From positions 11,476,489 to 11,540,488 of the forward strand of contig NC_039362.1 in assembly GCF_003573695.1 (NCBI RefSeq): DNA of 64,000 nt. Direction: 5' to 3'. The first letter of the stretch is position 1; each line of letters begins with the position of its first letter. The position numbers were made by a program, and so were the translations under genes. Positions 1-10,651 of the stretch are shown here, piece by piece. The notes under the pieces are model-generated. The model saw nothing but the letters and a program-made list of their open reading frames with translations. It was not told the origin of the DNA and did not search any database. Origin of the DNA: Papaver somniferum. Taxonomy: Eukaryota > Streptophyta > Magnoliopsida > Ranunculales > Papaveraceae.

Positions 1-367
1 TTATACAAGGCGTAATAAAACGTACCCTGGTCTCGTAGGAAGTGGAAACGATTGAGTGGTGAAAGAGTAACGTGTAACGTCAGGAATTATGCTTCCATAG
101 TGAAGGAGGTGGATCCGTTTACACCATTACTTCTTGACATTACTAACCTCCCTACTTTATGACACTTTCTTGTAATGGGCGTATTGCACGCCGCACGCTG
201 TAAACCACCAGACCAATACCCTGATGAGCATCCCCCAGTTTGTGACATTTTTGATGTCTCGAGTGTTTTCATGGAAAACATGTAGCATTTTGCTACATGC
301 GGCAAGTTAAAATCAAGAGGATTTCGGCAGGAAAATAGCATGTGATGTTACTAGGCTCGTCTTGGAT

Positions 368-733
368 GGTCGCCTAAAACTTGCCACAAGTCTGTTAGTT
401 CGGTGGCGAACTTTGATGGCTGAGATTGCATCTTATGAGGAAGGGTAGTCGTTGATTATGGCTACCTTGTGTTGGCGCCTGATAATGGCGCAGTGGATTT
501 TTGGTGTACGCCAGTGGTAATGTGGCATGGCTCGTGCATGCCAGTGGCACGGTGGTGCAAGTGGTACCTGGCGTAGTCATGGCCACTAGATTTAGGCGGT
601 TGGTCGCCTAAAACTTGCCACAATCTTATCATCTCGGTGGCGGACTTGGATGGCTGAGATTGCATCTCATGAGGAAGGGTAGCCGTTGATTATGGCTACC
701 TTCTGTTGGCGCCTGATAATGGTACAGTGGCGC
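368..733. repeat. Direct duplication inside LTR X, 234-bp period
   Basis: A block starting ggtcgcctaaaacttgccaca at 368 recurs at 602. It continues through tggctgagattgcatct, gaggaagggtag and gttggcgcctgataatgg in both copies, with scattered substitutions. The equivalent region of the second LTR X copy lacks this arrangement, so the duplication is specific to this copy or its subfamily. Confidence 0.8.
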
Positions 734-1196
734 CTTTAGCGCACGCTAGTGGCATTGCAGCATGGTTGGTATAGTTCGTGCATGCCAGTGGCGTGGTGGA
801 GTGTATGGCATAGTTTGTGCATGCCAGCGGCACGATGGTGTAAGTGGCGCCTGGCATAGCCATGGCCACTAAAATTTTGGGACGTTGGTATTAGACTCAA
901 ACGCGGTGTGGAAACATCAGTTTTAAAGGCCACATTGATCCCCATGTTATGTGGAGCATTGTTTGGCACGGTTTTCGTGGCAACTTTGCCTAAATTAGGG
1001 TTTGGCATGTCGAAACCCTAGTTAGCATATATGGCATGTAGCATGTGGCAGGTGGCCGCGGCATGGAATTTTATGCAAACGATGGCAGAGTCATGCCGGA
1101 GGAGCCATAGGCAGGCCATCATGTAGAAACGACCACAAGAACAAATATTTCCACGAGTGCCCATGGTGTGACGCATTTTTTAGGGTTTGGAGGGTT

Positions 1197-1551
1197 TAAA
1201 GCAACCTGATTGGTCGATTGAAAAGGGGGTCGGCAGGCAGCTTGAGGCCGACCTCATTCTAAATGCGTGTGGTGCATTTAGAGCGACCTTATTGGTCGAT
1301 GGAAAGAGGGCCGACAAGAAAGAGCGTGGCCATACTTCCCGTGCGTCTTGGCGGATTTAAAGCGACATGATTGGTCGATGGAAAGGGGGAAGAAAAGCAA
1401 CATGGGGCCGGCCTCATTCTAAATGCATGTGTCGCATTTAGAGCGACCTGATTGGTCGATGAAAAGAGGTCCGGCAAGCAAGGGCGTGGACACACTTCCA
1501 GCGCGCCGTGGCGGATTTAAATCGACCTGATTGGTCGATGGAAAGGGGGCC
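1197..1551. repeat. 80-bp tandem array in LTR X (two alternating unit types)
   Basis: About four and a half units of roughly 80 bp each contain ttta(a/g)agcgacctgattggtcga. Alternate units differ after ggaaag: one type runs into ccggcaagcaagggcgtgg, the other into aggccgacctcattctaaatg. This gives a higher-order period near 160 bp. The array continues at 30967 beyond the type-1 insertion with ggtccgacaagcaagagcg. Confidence 0.85.
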
Positions 1552-2277
1552 TGTTATGCATGGCTCGGTTGAACCTGCCAAGCTTTGGTATGTCAAGTTT
1601 GGTTGTCATATTTTAGTGAATCAAAACTCATGTTAAGAGTCGCTTGATTATGTACTAGAGTTCAACTTCTTATAGGTTATATTGAAAGCATTAGGATATG
1701 AGACATTACAAGTATTGCGAAGACTTGAAGATGTGAAGAAGCAAGGAGCTACAACGACAACAATCATCCTTCCACTTGAGGTTAGTGATATTTGACTTGA
1801 ACTGTTTCATTACCTAACATATCTTTCAAGTCGTGCACATTGAAAACATAACTGCGAAGCATATTTGAACTCTAGATAGACATAGTATTAAGGAATACAA
1901 TACGAGGTTTATTTCTTAACCATTAAAATTTGTAGATAAGACATCGCCATAATCATTTGAATGCTATTGTGATTATGCATGGGTATGAGGTGAGGATTTT
2001 ATCCTAGTGAACAATGTTTATATGTGTTATAAGGAAGTAAGTTCATAAACTTGTTTTGTGAACCGAAAAGGAAATTGCCAGGTGTTATTGGTTTTGTTAT
2101 TCATTGCATATCTTATGAACGACCAATATGTGTGATAAAGTAGAACCGCTCACAACTTGTTGTGTTTTTGGTAGAATTATTCACAAAGGCCTGACTTTTG
2201 TATTGGTATAACTTTTATTAGTAAAACCAATCTTAAGTAATCACCTTGGTATGATCGGATTATGTCTGCCTTGGGGA

Positions 2278-2512
2278 AAGGGAACCGATCCTTGTAACGG
2301 AAAGGGAACCGATCCTTGTAAGGTAAAGGGCAACTGATCCTAGTATGGAAAAGGGAGAACCGATCCTTGTAATGGGTGCAATACATCAAGGGGAACCGAT
2401 CATTGTATGGGGTGAAGCAAGGTTCATAGCAAAAAGAGGAACCGATCCTGTGAACATGTACATATAAGTTAGATACCATATATATGTGGGGAACCGATTC
2501 TAGTACCTATTC
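2278..2512 (+). repeat. GGAACCGATCCT minisatellite in type-1 U3
   Basis: The motif gggaaccgatccttgta and close variants occur about eight times at irregular 20-40 bp spacing. It recurs about five times at the matching place in the right LTR (62160-62365). Conservation across both LTR copies, upstream of the TATA box, makes it a candidate enhancer array; that role is inferred. Confidence 0.75.
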
Positions 2513-3055
2513 AACCGAATCTTTTGGGAAGCTAGTGTGACTATGCGTAGTACTCACATGGAGGTAGAACCAAAACTTGTTTTGGTAGAACCGTAAACCC
2601 ATGATTGTGATTGAATGTTGGTTTGATTAATCACATAGTTCTTGAAAGTCAGATGAACCAATTCTAAACTTGTTTGGAAGTGTGGAAAATCGGTTTCAAG
2701 GTTGTAAGTTTGGAAGAGAACTTACAAAGTAAAGATGTCGACAAACTTTTAACACGTGCTGCAAATGTTTATTTCTATAATTGTTCAAAGATATTCCATA
2801 ACGGCTAAGGGAAGAGAATCTCAGGATCGAAACACAAATAAGTTAAGAATATTTTAATTAAGGTTATTAATTTCATTTTGTATGAAAATTACAAAATTAG
2901 TAATGTGCATTTACTAATTATATTTTCTAAGAGATTTCGATCGTTATTTTTGGACAGAGCATGTCCAAGAATTATGAAAACCGAATCTGTGCATTTATGA
3001 ATATCTTGAGAATATTTTCGGTTTTGGAAATTCCTTGGTGTCCAAACTTCCTTGT

Positions 3056-3064
3056 CTATAAATA
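3056..3064 (+). promoter_or_regulatory. TATA box of type-1 LTR
   Basis: ctataaata is preserved in the other LTR copy near 62892 (gtctataaatac). In both it sits before a block that would be R/U5. This is the best candidate for the element's Pol II core promoter. Confidence 0.6.
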
Positions 3065-4394
3065 CACGAAGTTTGCCTTTCTAGCAAACTAATCCTTCGT
3101 AACAACATATTTACTCTTTTGTTGTTGTTACTGGTGTAGCCGCCTATCAGAGAGAAGAGTAATCTAATTAGGTGAAATCTCTTACGGTCGCTCGTTTTAA
3201 AGTCTTATTTGGTATTGAAAATCTCTAGCGCGACCCGTTGGTGGGAAACTAGATAATTGCGGTTTATCTTGGTTTTCGATTGATTTGATTGACTAGCGGT
3301 GGTTGAAATCTGATTGCACCTAGTTTGTTTATTCTTGAAAATCTTCTCTTCTGATATAAGATTCACTCAAACTAGTTCAGAGTTTCGACAGGGATCTTTA
3401 GACTATTGTTAGTTCTAAAGACGATCCTGTGATAATCCATTGTTAACAGACTCTGTTCTGTGCGCGATTGATCACAAGAGATTCAAGTGATTGTGTGCAG
3501 GTTTTTATTGAAGATTTAAGAAGATTTGAAGATAAAGAAGATATTGAAGATCTGACTTGGGTTTTATAATCTTTGGTGTGCACAATACTTGTTTCGGTAA
3601 AAGAGGATCCAATTAATAATCGGTTTATCCTTGTGGTAGATTGGATTGAGTAATTGAGTAGATCGGCATAAACACGGTTCTTCGGATTAAAGGTGTTGTT
3701 GGCTTAATCTTAAACAATTACCTTAGGGTGATTGAACATAAGATAGATCTAGAACCGACGAAGGAGTTTACGTTGAGATAAACGGAAGAGCCTTTGTCCG
3801 ACTCATATCACTTGGTTGAATAGAGTTGATACCAAACAGATTTCTTGTTCCTTTACTGTTTGGAATACGAACCAAAGGGATTGTTCCAAGTACGTGACTT
3901 TTTCACAAGTCGGAGGCGTGGGAATACAGACGGAACTAAGTGAACTATATGGTTAGTTACTTGGTCTCAATTATACGAAGTTAGGTGTAATTTTGTGTAG
4001 CGGCTTAATCCTGAGAGTATTCAATTCTGGACTAAGTCCCGGGATTTTTCTGCATTTGCATTTTCCTCGTTAACAAAATCTTGTTGTGTCATTTACTTTT
4101 ATTTTCCGCATTATAATTGTTTTATTATAATTAAAGTAAATCATACAAACATTAATTCCTATTTACTTGATAAGCGATCCTATTGTGTTTGGTTAACTCT
4201 GAACCTTTGTATCATGTAAACATACTTCGTTGTTGTATTATCTCGATCTCGTATCCATAGACGATCACACGAAGTGTGAACCAATTAGTTGTATTGTCTC
4301 GACTCAGTCCATGGACAATCACTTTCGGAGAAAGGACTTATAGGTAGGAAAAGTTTTAGCTTGAGGTATATTTGGGTACCCTCGCATTTTCAAT

Positions 4395-4406
4395 TGGTAT
4401 CAAAGC
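4395..4406 (+). promoter_or_regulatory. Primer-binding site, tRNA-iMet type, type-1 element
   Basis: tggtatcaaagc lies two bases after the LTR end and matches the usual plant tggtatcagagc, complementary to the 3' end of initiator-Met tRNA, with one change. It fixes the right border of the LTR. Confidence 0.85.
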
Positions 4407-5068
4407 AGGCAAACACGAAAATATCTAACAATCTGTGTTTGGTGCGATCCAACCTATAAGAATTGAATCTATGATCGATTCATTTAACGTAGTTGCAGGA
4501 TTTGATTACTTTACAAGATCGTGGTGAAGATCACGTATGAAGTATGTAATACTCCCATTCCTAAATATGTTAGGAATCATGCTTATGTATGTCCTAAGTG
4601 ACTTACATGTTCCTTTGGTAAACATAGGATTATATGTCATGTTGTTGTGTGAAGATGATACTAAGGCCTATGTAACAGGTTGTATCTTGAAAATGCATAA
4701 GATTCCTATTATGATTTGTATGAACCATGGCCGTTGTGTTCTTGATAATTCAGGAATCTTAAATATACTTTGGAGGGCCTACCAAAATATATGCATGCAC
4801 ATTTTCAGATATAACTCTGTCAATGCTTCGCAATCTAGGATGCGATTTTGGAAAATATGTGTTCCTTATTGGAATAAGTTTTCGATTAATAATTTTATTA
4901 ACAATTGATTGCTTCATACACCTCAAAACTGTTTTAATGAAGCAAGTGATCTTTTGAAATATATGATTTTTGATTCAAATGATATTTTCAACAAATATCA
5001 TATTTTGTTCAATTGTATCTCTGCATACTCTAGTAAATTCTTGAATAAATTTCAAGTAATATTATCTC
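4407..5068 (+). mobile_element. Type-1 internal region, 5' part
   Basis: Sequence between the type-1 primer-binding site and the inserted type-2 element. From 4537 a frame stays open to 4908 and, after one tga at 4906, to the border. The predicted peptide is hydrophobic and rich in Cys and Met. I see no gag, protease or zinc-knuckle motif. It may be a decayed leader ORF or simply AT-rich non-coding sequence. The region resumes at 21798. Confidence 0.55.
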
Positions 5069-7435
5069 CGTTAGAGCATAGTTCGGTCAACCTCGCATGC
5101 GTTGTTATATCAAGCATGTTTGTCAATGTTAGTGATCAAAACTATAAGTCTTGATTTCTAGTCTATTATAGCTAAGTCTCGGACTAGGATAGAAAAGTGT
5201 AGTTGAGCTCAAGGACTTCATGGTGATTAATCATACAACGACGAAGATATATACAAGGAACCGTGGAACTTCATCAACAAAAAGGTATGTGGAGACTTTA
5301 ACTTATCTATCACTCAAAAGTCTATCTATTCTATCTCCTATTTCTTATGAGACAAAAGTCATATGCTATATAGACTGGATCATACACATTTGACATTTTG
5401 AGCTGAGTATTCACTACTTATGTTTTTCTCAAAATCGTGTGTTGGTAAAACGTTTCGCTTTGATCAAGTTTATCTTCACCTAGTGACGAAAGTCATGAAA
5501 AGTTTCAATTACTTTGAGAATTTCTCTGACATGAAACGGTCTGTGAATAACGGATACATACCGTCCTCTGAGAATGTCTCAATGATTGCAATGAGAGTGT
5601 AGATTACGTAACCATGTATTCCTTAATCCGAAGTTTTCGAACTTTGTTGATTGAGAGAAACCGGAGGAATTGGCTTTGACAAGTCCGCGAACTCTGTCCG
5701 CGAACTGACAAATGTTCTCTTACCGAGAATTTCTGCTGGGATTTTCCAAAAAACTCGTTTGCGTGTATAGTCCGCGAACTGGCAGAAGTCTCCTTGCCGA
5801 GATTTTTTGCTGAGTTTGGAAAACTCCGTCGGTTGTCTTAAGTCCGCGAACTTGTTTGTGAGCTTAAGAGGTTATGATCTAAAGATGTGCTCTGAACATG
5901 AAACTTAAATTACTAAGAAATGCTTTATGCAAACAGTGGCTATAAAGTTCATGAGCCGATTCAACTAATCATCTTTGTTTCAATTGTGTCTTGTGTAGTT
6001 ACATAAGATCTCATAGCAATTGAACAACTCTCTAACTAGTTCATTTTAGTCACTTGAACTAGTTATGGTGAAGAAGAACAAGGTTAATATGAAATAATCA
6101 TATGGTTAACCTTTTGGGTTACTATGTTGAACCAACATACACGTACACGTCTGCACATGGTTTTGACAAACCCAGTAAACGTCTACCCAAGTGTGTGTGA
6201 AAAGCTAAGTTTTCGATCTAACGGTTGAGAAATATTAGCTTGAATCTAAATCGGGTTTTCATCTAACGGTGAATATGGATTGCTTTGTAACTAAGGAAAA
6301 ACCCTGATTGGAAGGCTATATAAAGGAGACATCTAGCATTGAGAAAAACTAATCCCCACACGTCTGTGTGATACTAGTGCGCTCGCTAGAGTCGATTCTC
6401 CTTTAACCTTTGGTTTTCTTCTCTAATACCAGGTTAACGACTTAAAGACTTCATTGGGATTATGAAGACAGACCGATACTACTTTATCGTAGTTGTGTAA
6501 TCTTATCTTTCATCTTCTATCGTACGAGTATAATATTTGTTTGGCTTGAGATCGTGAGAGTTCTCTGATAGGAAAGATAAAGAAGTCACAAACATCTCCG
6601 TCTCACTGTTTGTGATTCCTCGACAATCTGCTTGTGTAGTCAAGAAGGATTGTTGAGAGGTGATTGATTAATCTAGGATGTTCTTCGGGAATATAAGACC
6701 AGATTATCATTTGGTTCATGTTCACCTTGATTTTATATCTTAAGACGGAACAAAACTTAGGGTTTTTGTGTAGGAGACTGATCTATCCTTTGATAGACTT
6801 TTCTGTGTGAGAAGAATTTGTTTATTATCAAGTATGCGATTTTGGGTTGCAGCAACTCTTACTTGTGGGTGAGATCAGCTAAGGGAATCAAGTGCTCAGT
6901 TTCCTGATGGGATCAGAGGCGTAGGAGTACAACTATACCTTGGATCAGTGGGAGACTTATTGGGGTTCAACTATAGTCCAGTCTAAAGTTAGATTGTAGT
7001 AGACTAGTGTCTGTAGCGGCTTAATACAGTGTGTATTAAATCTGTACTAGGTCCCGTGGTTTTTCTGCATTTGTGGTTTCCTCGTTAGCAAAACTTCTGG
7101 TATCTGTGTTATTATATTTTATATAATTGAAATAATATAGGTTGTGCGTTAAGATCATCAATTGGAAATCCAACCTTTGGTTGTTGATTGATATTGAATG
7201 ATCCTTGGACATTGGTCTTTGGTACCGTCCAAGTTATTCCTTGTGTCTGATTAAAGACTTGTTATTGTTTTAGCTTGAGTAAATCAAAACAAGTGAGAGA
7301 TATTAACTCCTTGAGATACTTTAATCTAGATTGATTTGATTGTCTAGTTGATTCTCTAGCAAAGTATTTCGGAGTTAGTCCATACAGATTGCTAATTGAA
7401 TTATTGGGTGGGGTTGTTAGACCCCCTCCTTTTCA
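5069..7435 (+). repeat. Outer type-2 (SIRE-like) element, LTR A
   Basis: It starts cgttagagcatag, a decayed TGTTAG start when compared with LTRs B-D, and ends ttttca. It shares private features with LTR D (19497-21797): the block gacgaaagtcatgaaaagttt and the TATA context ggctatataaaggag. B and C lack these, so A and D are the LTR pair of one element. The flanking 5-mers atctc (5064-5068) and atatc (21798-21802) fit a target duplication with one mismatch. Several tccgcgaact motifs lie in U3. Confidence 0.85.
6316..6325 (+). promoter_or_regulatory. TATA box of type-2 LTR A
   Basis: ctatataaag is followed by gagacatctagc, a block kept in LTR B (TATA near 8743), C (14716) and D (20738). Conservation among four LTRs supports it as the element's core promoter. 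Confidence 0.6.
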
Positions 7436-7437
7436 AT

Positions 7438-7449
7438 TCGTATCAGAGC
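7438..7449 (+). promoter_or_regulatory. Primer-binding site of outer type-2 element
   Basis: tcgtatcagagc, a one-change version of the tRNA-iMet site, follows LTR A. Only 24 more bases of outer leader (to 7473) remain before LTR B begins, marking where the inner element inserted. Confidence 0.75.
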
Positions 7450-7473
7450 AGGCAAACACGTTTAAGACCTCAC

Positions 7474-9868
7474 TGTTAGAGCATAACTCGGTCAACCTGG
7501 CATGCGTTGCTATATCAAGCATGTTTTTCAATGTTAGTGATCAAAACTATAAGTCTTAATTTCTAGCCTATTAGCTAAGTCTCGGACTAGGATAGGAAAA
7601 GTGTAGTTGAGCTCAAGGACTTCATGGCGATTCAACGACAACGACGAATATCTGCACAAGGAACCGTGGAAATTCATCAACAAAAGGGTATGTGAAGACT
7701 TGAACTTATCTATCACTCGAAAGTCTATCTATTTTATCTCCTACTTCTTATGAGACAAAAGTCGTATGCTATATAGACTAGATCAAACACATTTGATATT
7801 TCGAGATGAGTATTCAATGCTTATTTTTTTCTCGAAATTCATGTGTTGGTAAAGCGTCTCGCTTTGATCGGGTTTATCTTCATATTTCAATCATCATTTG
7901 AGAATTGCTCTGACGTGATTACAATCTGTGAATAACGTTTGGGATAGCGTCCTCTGAGAATGTCTCAATGATTGAAATGAGAGTTTAGATTACATAACCA
8001 TGTATTCCTTGATCCGAAGTTCTTTGAACTTTGTTGAGTAAAAAGAATCGGAGGTTCTGTGGAATTGGCTTGCATAGTCCGCGAACTCAGGTCGCTGGCT
8101 AAGTCCGCGAACTGACGGAAGTTTTCAAACTTAAAATTTATGTTGGGATTTACAAATAACTCGTTTGTTGCTAAGTCCGTGAACCCTGTCCGTGAACTGG
8201 CGGAAGTTCTCTTTCCGAGAATTTCTGCTGATTTTGGAAAACTCAACCGATTTGCTTAAGTCCGCGAACTTGCTTGTGTACTTAAGTGGTTATGATCTAA
8301 AGATGTGCTCTGAACATGAAACAATAATTATTAAGGAATGCTTTATGCAAACCGTGGCTATAATGTTCATTGAGCCGGTTCAATCGAATTGAATCATCTT
8401 ATGTTTGAATTATGTATTGTGTAGTTACACAAGATCTCATAGCAATTGAACAACTCTCTAACTAGTTCGTTTGAGTCAAGTGAACTAGTTATGGTGAATG
8501 AGGAACCAGGTTAATATGAGATACTCATATGGTTAACCTTTTGGTTACTGTGTTGAACCAACATATGCGTATACGTTTGGGCATGGTTTCACGAACCCAG
8601 TAAACGTTTAAGATAAGTGTGTTTGACAAGATGTGTCTTTCGATCTAACGGTTGAGAGATATTGGATTGAAATAAATGAGTTTTTTATCTAACGGTGGAT
8701 ATGGATTGCTTTGTAACTAAGGCAAAACCCTGATTTGAAAGGATATATATAGGAGACATCTAGCTAGAGCAAAAATAAATCCCCACACGTATGTGTGATA
8801 CTAGTGCGCTCGCTAGAGTCGATCTCCATTAACTCTTGAGTTTCTTCTCTAAATTCGGGTAAAGACTTAAAGACTTCATTGGGATTGTGAATCCAGACCG
8901 ATACTACTTTTATCGTAGTTGTGTGATCTGATCTTACTTTTCTATCATACGAGTACAATCGATTGATTGTCTTGAGAACGTCCGAGTTCTCCGATAGGTA
9001 AGATAAAGAAGTCACGAACATCTTCTTCTCACTGTTCGTGATTCCTCGATAATCCGCTTGTGTAGTCAGGAAGGATTATTGAGAGGTGATTGATTAAACT
9101 AGGGTGTTCTTCGAAAATATAAGACCGGATTATCAATTGGTTCATGTTACCTTGATTTCATATCTAAAGACGGAACAAAACCTAGGGTTTATCTGTGGGA
9201 GACGGATTATCCTTTGATAGACTTTTCTGTGTGAGACATATTTGTTTATTTATCAAAGCCTGCGATTTTTGGTCGTAACAACTCTTAGTTGTGGGTGAGA
9301 TCAGCTAAGGGAATCCAGTACGTAATATCCTGTTGGGATCAGAGGCGTAGAGGTGCAACTGTACCTTGTATAAGTGAGAGACTGATAGGGATTCAACTAT
9401 AGTCCAGTCCGAAGTTGGTTTGCGGTAGGCTAGTGTCTGTAGCGGCTTAATACAGTGTGGATCTAATCTGGACTAGGTCCCGGGGTTTTTCTGCATTTGC
9501 GGTTTCCTCTTTAACAAAATCTGTGGTGTCTGTGTTATTTCTTTTCCGCATTATATTTTATATAATTGAAATAATACAGGTTGTGCGTTAAGATCATCAA
9601 CTTCTCTAATTCGACCTTTGGTTATTGATTGTAGTTGATTGATCCTTGGACATTGGTCTTTGGTACCGTCCAAGTTATCTCTCTTTGATTTGACTCACAG
9701 ATTTCTATTTGTTTGAGTAACAATCAAACTGAGAGATTCAGATATTAACTTGTTGATATACTTTTAATTGATTGAGTCTTGTTGATTCTCTTAAAAATTT
9801 ATTCAAGTTAGTCCATACAGATTGCTAAGCGAAATATTGGGTGGTGTTGTTAGATCCCCGCTTTTTCA
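7474..9868 (+). repeat. Inner type-2 element, 5' LTR (B)
   Basis: TGTTAGAGC...TTTTCA, 2.4 kb. It is nearly identical over long blocks to LTR C at 13434 (for example gggtttatcttcatatttca and aataacgtttgggatagcg), which A and D do not share. B and C are therefore the LTR pair of a separate element that landed 38 bp downstream of LTR A. U3 again carries repeated gtccgcgaac motifs near 8077-8270, and the TATA box is near 8743. Confidence 0.87.
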
Positions 9869-9870
9869 AT

Positions 9871-9882
9871 TGGTATCAGAGC
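9871..9882 (+). promoter_or_regulatory. Primer-binding site of inner type-2 element
   Basis: tggtatcagagc is a perfect plant tRNA-iMet primer-binding site two bases after LTR B. The following leader (aggcaaacacgttcaagacc) matches the stub after LTR A. Confidence 0.9.
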
Positions 9883-9934
9883 AGGCAAACACGTTCAAGA
9901 CCTTACAAGTCTGTGTTTGTAGCGATATGACTCT

Positions 9935-10651
9935 ATGGACAGTAGTGTTATCTCAATAAATGCACCACCAGATCCAAGGATTTCAGAATTCTCTTCCATG
10001 ACTGATTTAATAAAATCTGTAGAAGAAACTCTATCTAAACCTCCACCAGGTTTAAAATCCATTGAAGTGTTTTCAGGACTTGAGAAGAAGCTTGAGATCT
10101 TATCTCTTGATGTTGAGTTATACCTCCAGAAAGAGCAAGAATCTCTTGATAGGCTAAATCAAGTTATGATGAATAATATTCATGTTGAGGTTGATATTGA
10201 TTTACTAATCAGTGAGAGCAATGCTCCTCCTCTGCGTAATCCAATTAGTTGTAATAAACTAAACGAATTACAAGGGGAGTTTAAATCTCAGCCATCTGAG
10301 TGTATCACCTCAAAGCATGAATTGATTCGTTGCTCAATTCCTGATACTTCCTATCGAGATAATAGTATTGTCTTCTTTTATGAAGAATCTATGATGTCTC
10401 TTTTTATCAAAAGAGTTTCCCTTGGCAGTATTAAAAACTATATGCAGAAACTGTTTCTTATAAGTTGGAAAACAAGAAATCAGAAACACAAATCTTTTTG
10501 GGTTCTCTTGAAATTCTTTGATAGACTTATAAAAACAGTTTCTTGGGTGTTTCTCAACACTACAAGATTTAAGAGTTGTTGGAAAGAAACTCTTTCTTGG
10601 TGCCATGGTGATCAAGACATTGATCACCTCAATAAAACTTGTTTGTGTTGA
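9935..10651 (+). CDS. Element-encoded 238-aa protein of unknown function (gag position)
   Basis: An intact ATG-to-stop frame begins 52 bases after the primer-binding site, where gag is expected in a Copia element. It does not look like the UBN2/CCHC gag at 15810-16990: there is no zinc knuckle and no UBN2 pattern. The first 130 residues are acidic, with Leu-rich stretches (LIKSVEETLS, LEKKLEILSL) that suggest helical or coiled-coil structure. The last 70 residues are basic and rich in Trp, Phe, Lys and Cys (near SWVFLNTTRFKSCWKE). No protease, integrase or polymerase follows before LTR C. It may be a captured host fragment or a divergent structural protein. I do not recognise a family. Confidence 0.45.
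   Translation: MDSSVISINAPPDPRISEFSSMTDLIKSVEETLSKPPPGLKSIEVFSGLEKKLEILSLDVELYLQKEQESLDRLNQVMMNNIHVEVDIDLLISESNAPPLRNPISCNKLNELQGEFKSQPSECITSKHELIRCSIPDTSYRDNSIVFFYEESMMSLFIKRVSLGSIKNYMQKLFLISWKTRNQKHKSFWVLLKFFDRLIKTVSWVFLNTTRFKSCWKETLSWCHGDQDIDHLNKTCLC

Larger units (their letters stand above)
1..1551 (-). repeat. LTR X copy 1, inner part, cut by the type-1 element
   Basis: This stretch aligns by eye with 50370-52060: both hold a block around cgtac(c/t)ctgg/agcctcgta, then acgctgtaaaccrcc, then gtttgtg...gatgtc..gagtgttttc, and both end near gtcgaaaccctag. At 50007-52213 the same repeat is an LTR in minus orientation (TG..CA ends plus a primer-binding site), so this is a second LTR copy whose 3' end lies left of position 1. 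It resumes at 30967 after the type-1 insertion and ends at 31583. It holds no credible gene; the short ORFs here are by-products of tandem repeats. Confidence 0.7.
1552..4392 (+). repeat. Type-1 element 5' LTR (2.84 kb)
   Basis: It begins TGTTA and ends TTTTCA, followed two bases later by an initiator-Met-type primer-binding site. The same sequence recurs at 61477-64000 (tgttagagc...cggttgaac...gaatcaaaactcatgttaag) and its last 243 bp recur at 30724-30966, which is the 3' LTR of this same element. The flanking 5-mers, gggcc before 1552 and ggtcc after 30966, form a one-mismatch target duplication. It contains a U3 minisatellite and a TATA box. It is unusually long for a Copia-like LTR, and no protein is encoded. 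Confidence 0.88.
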
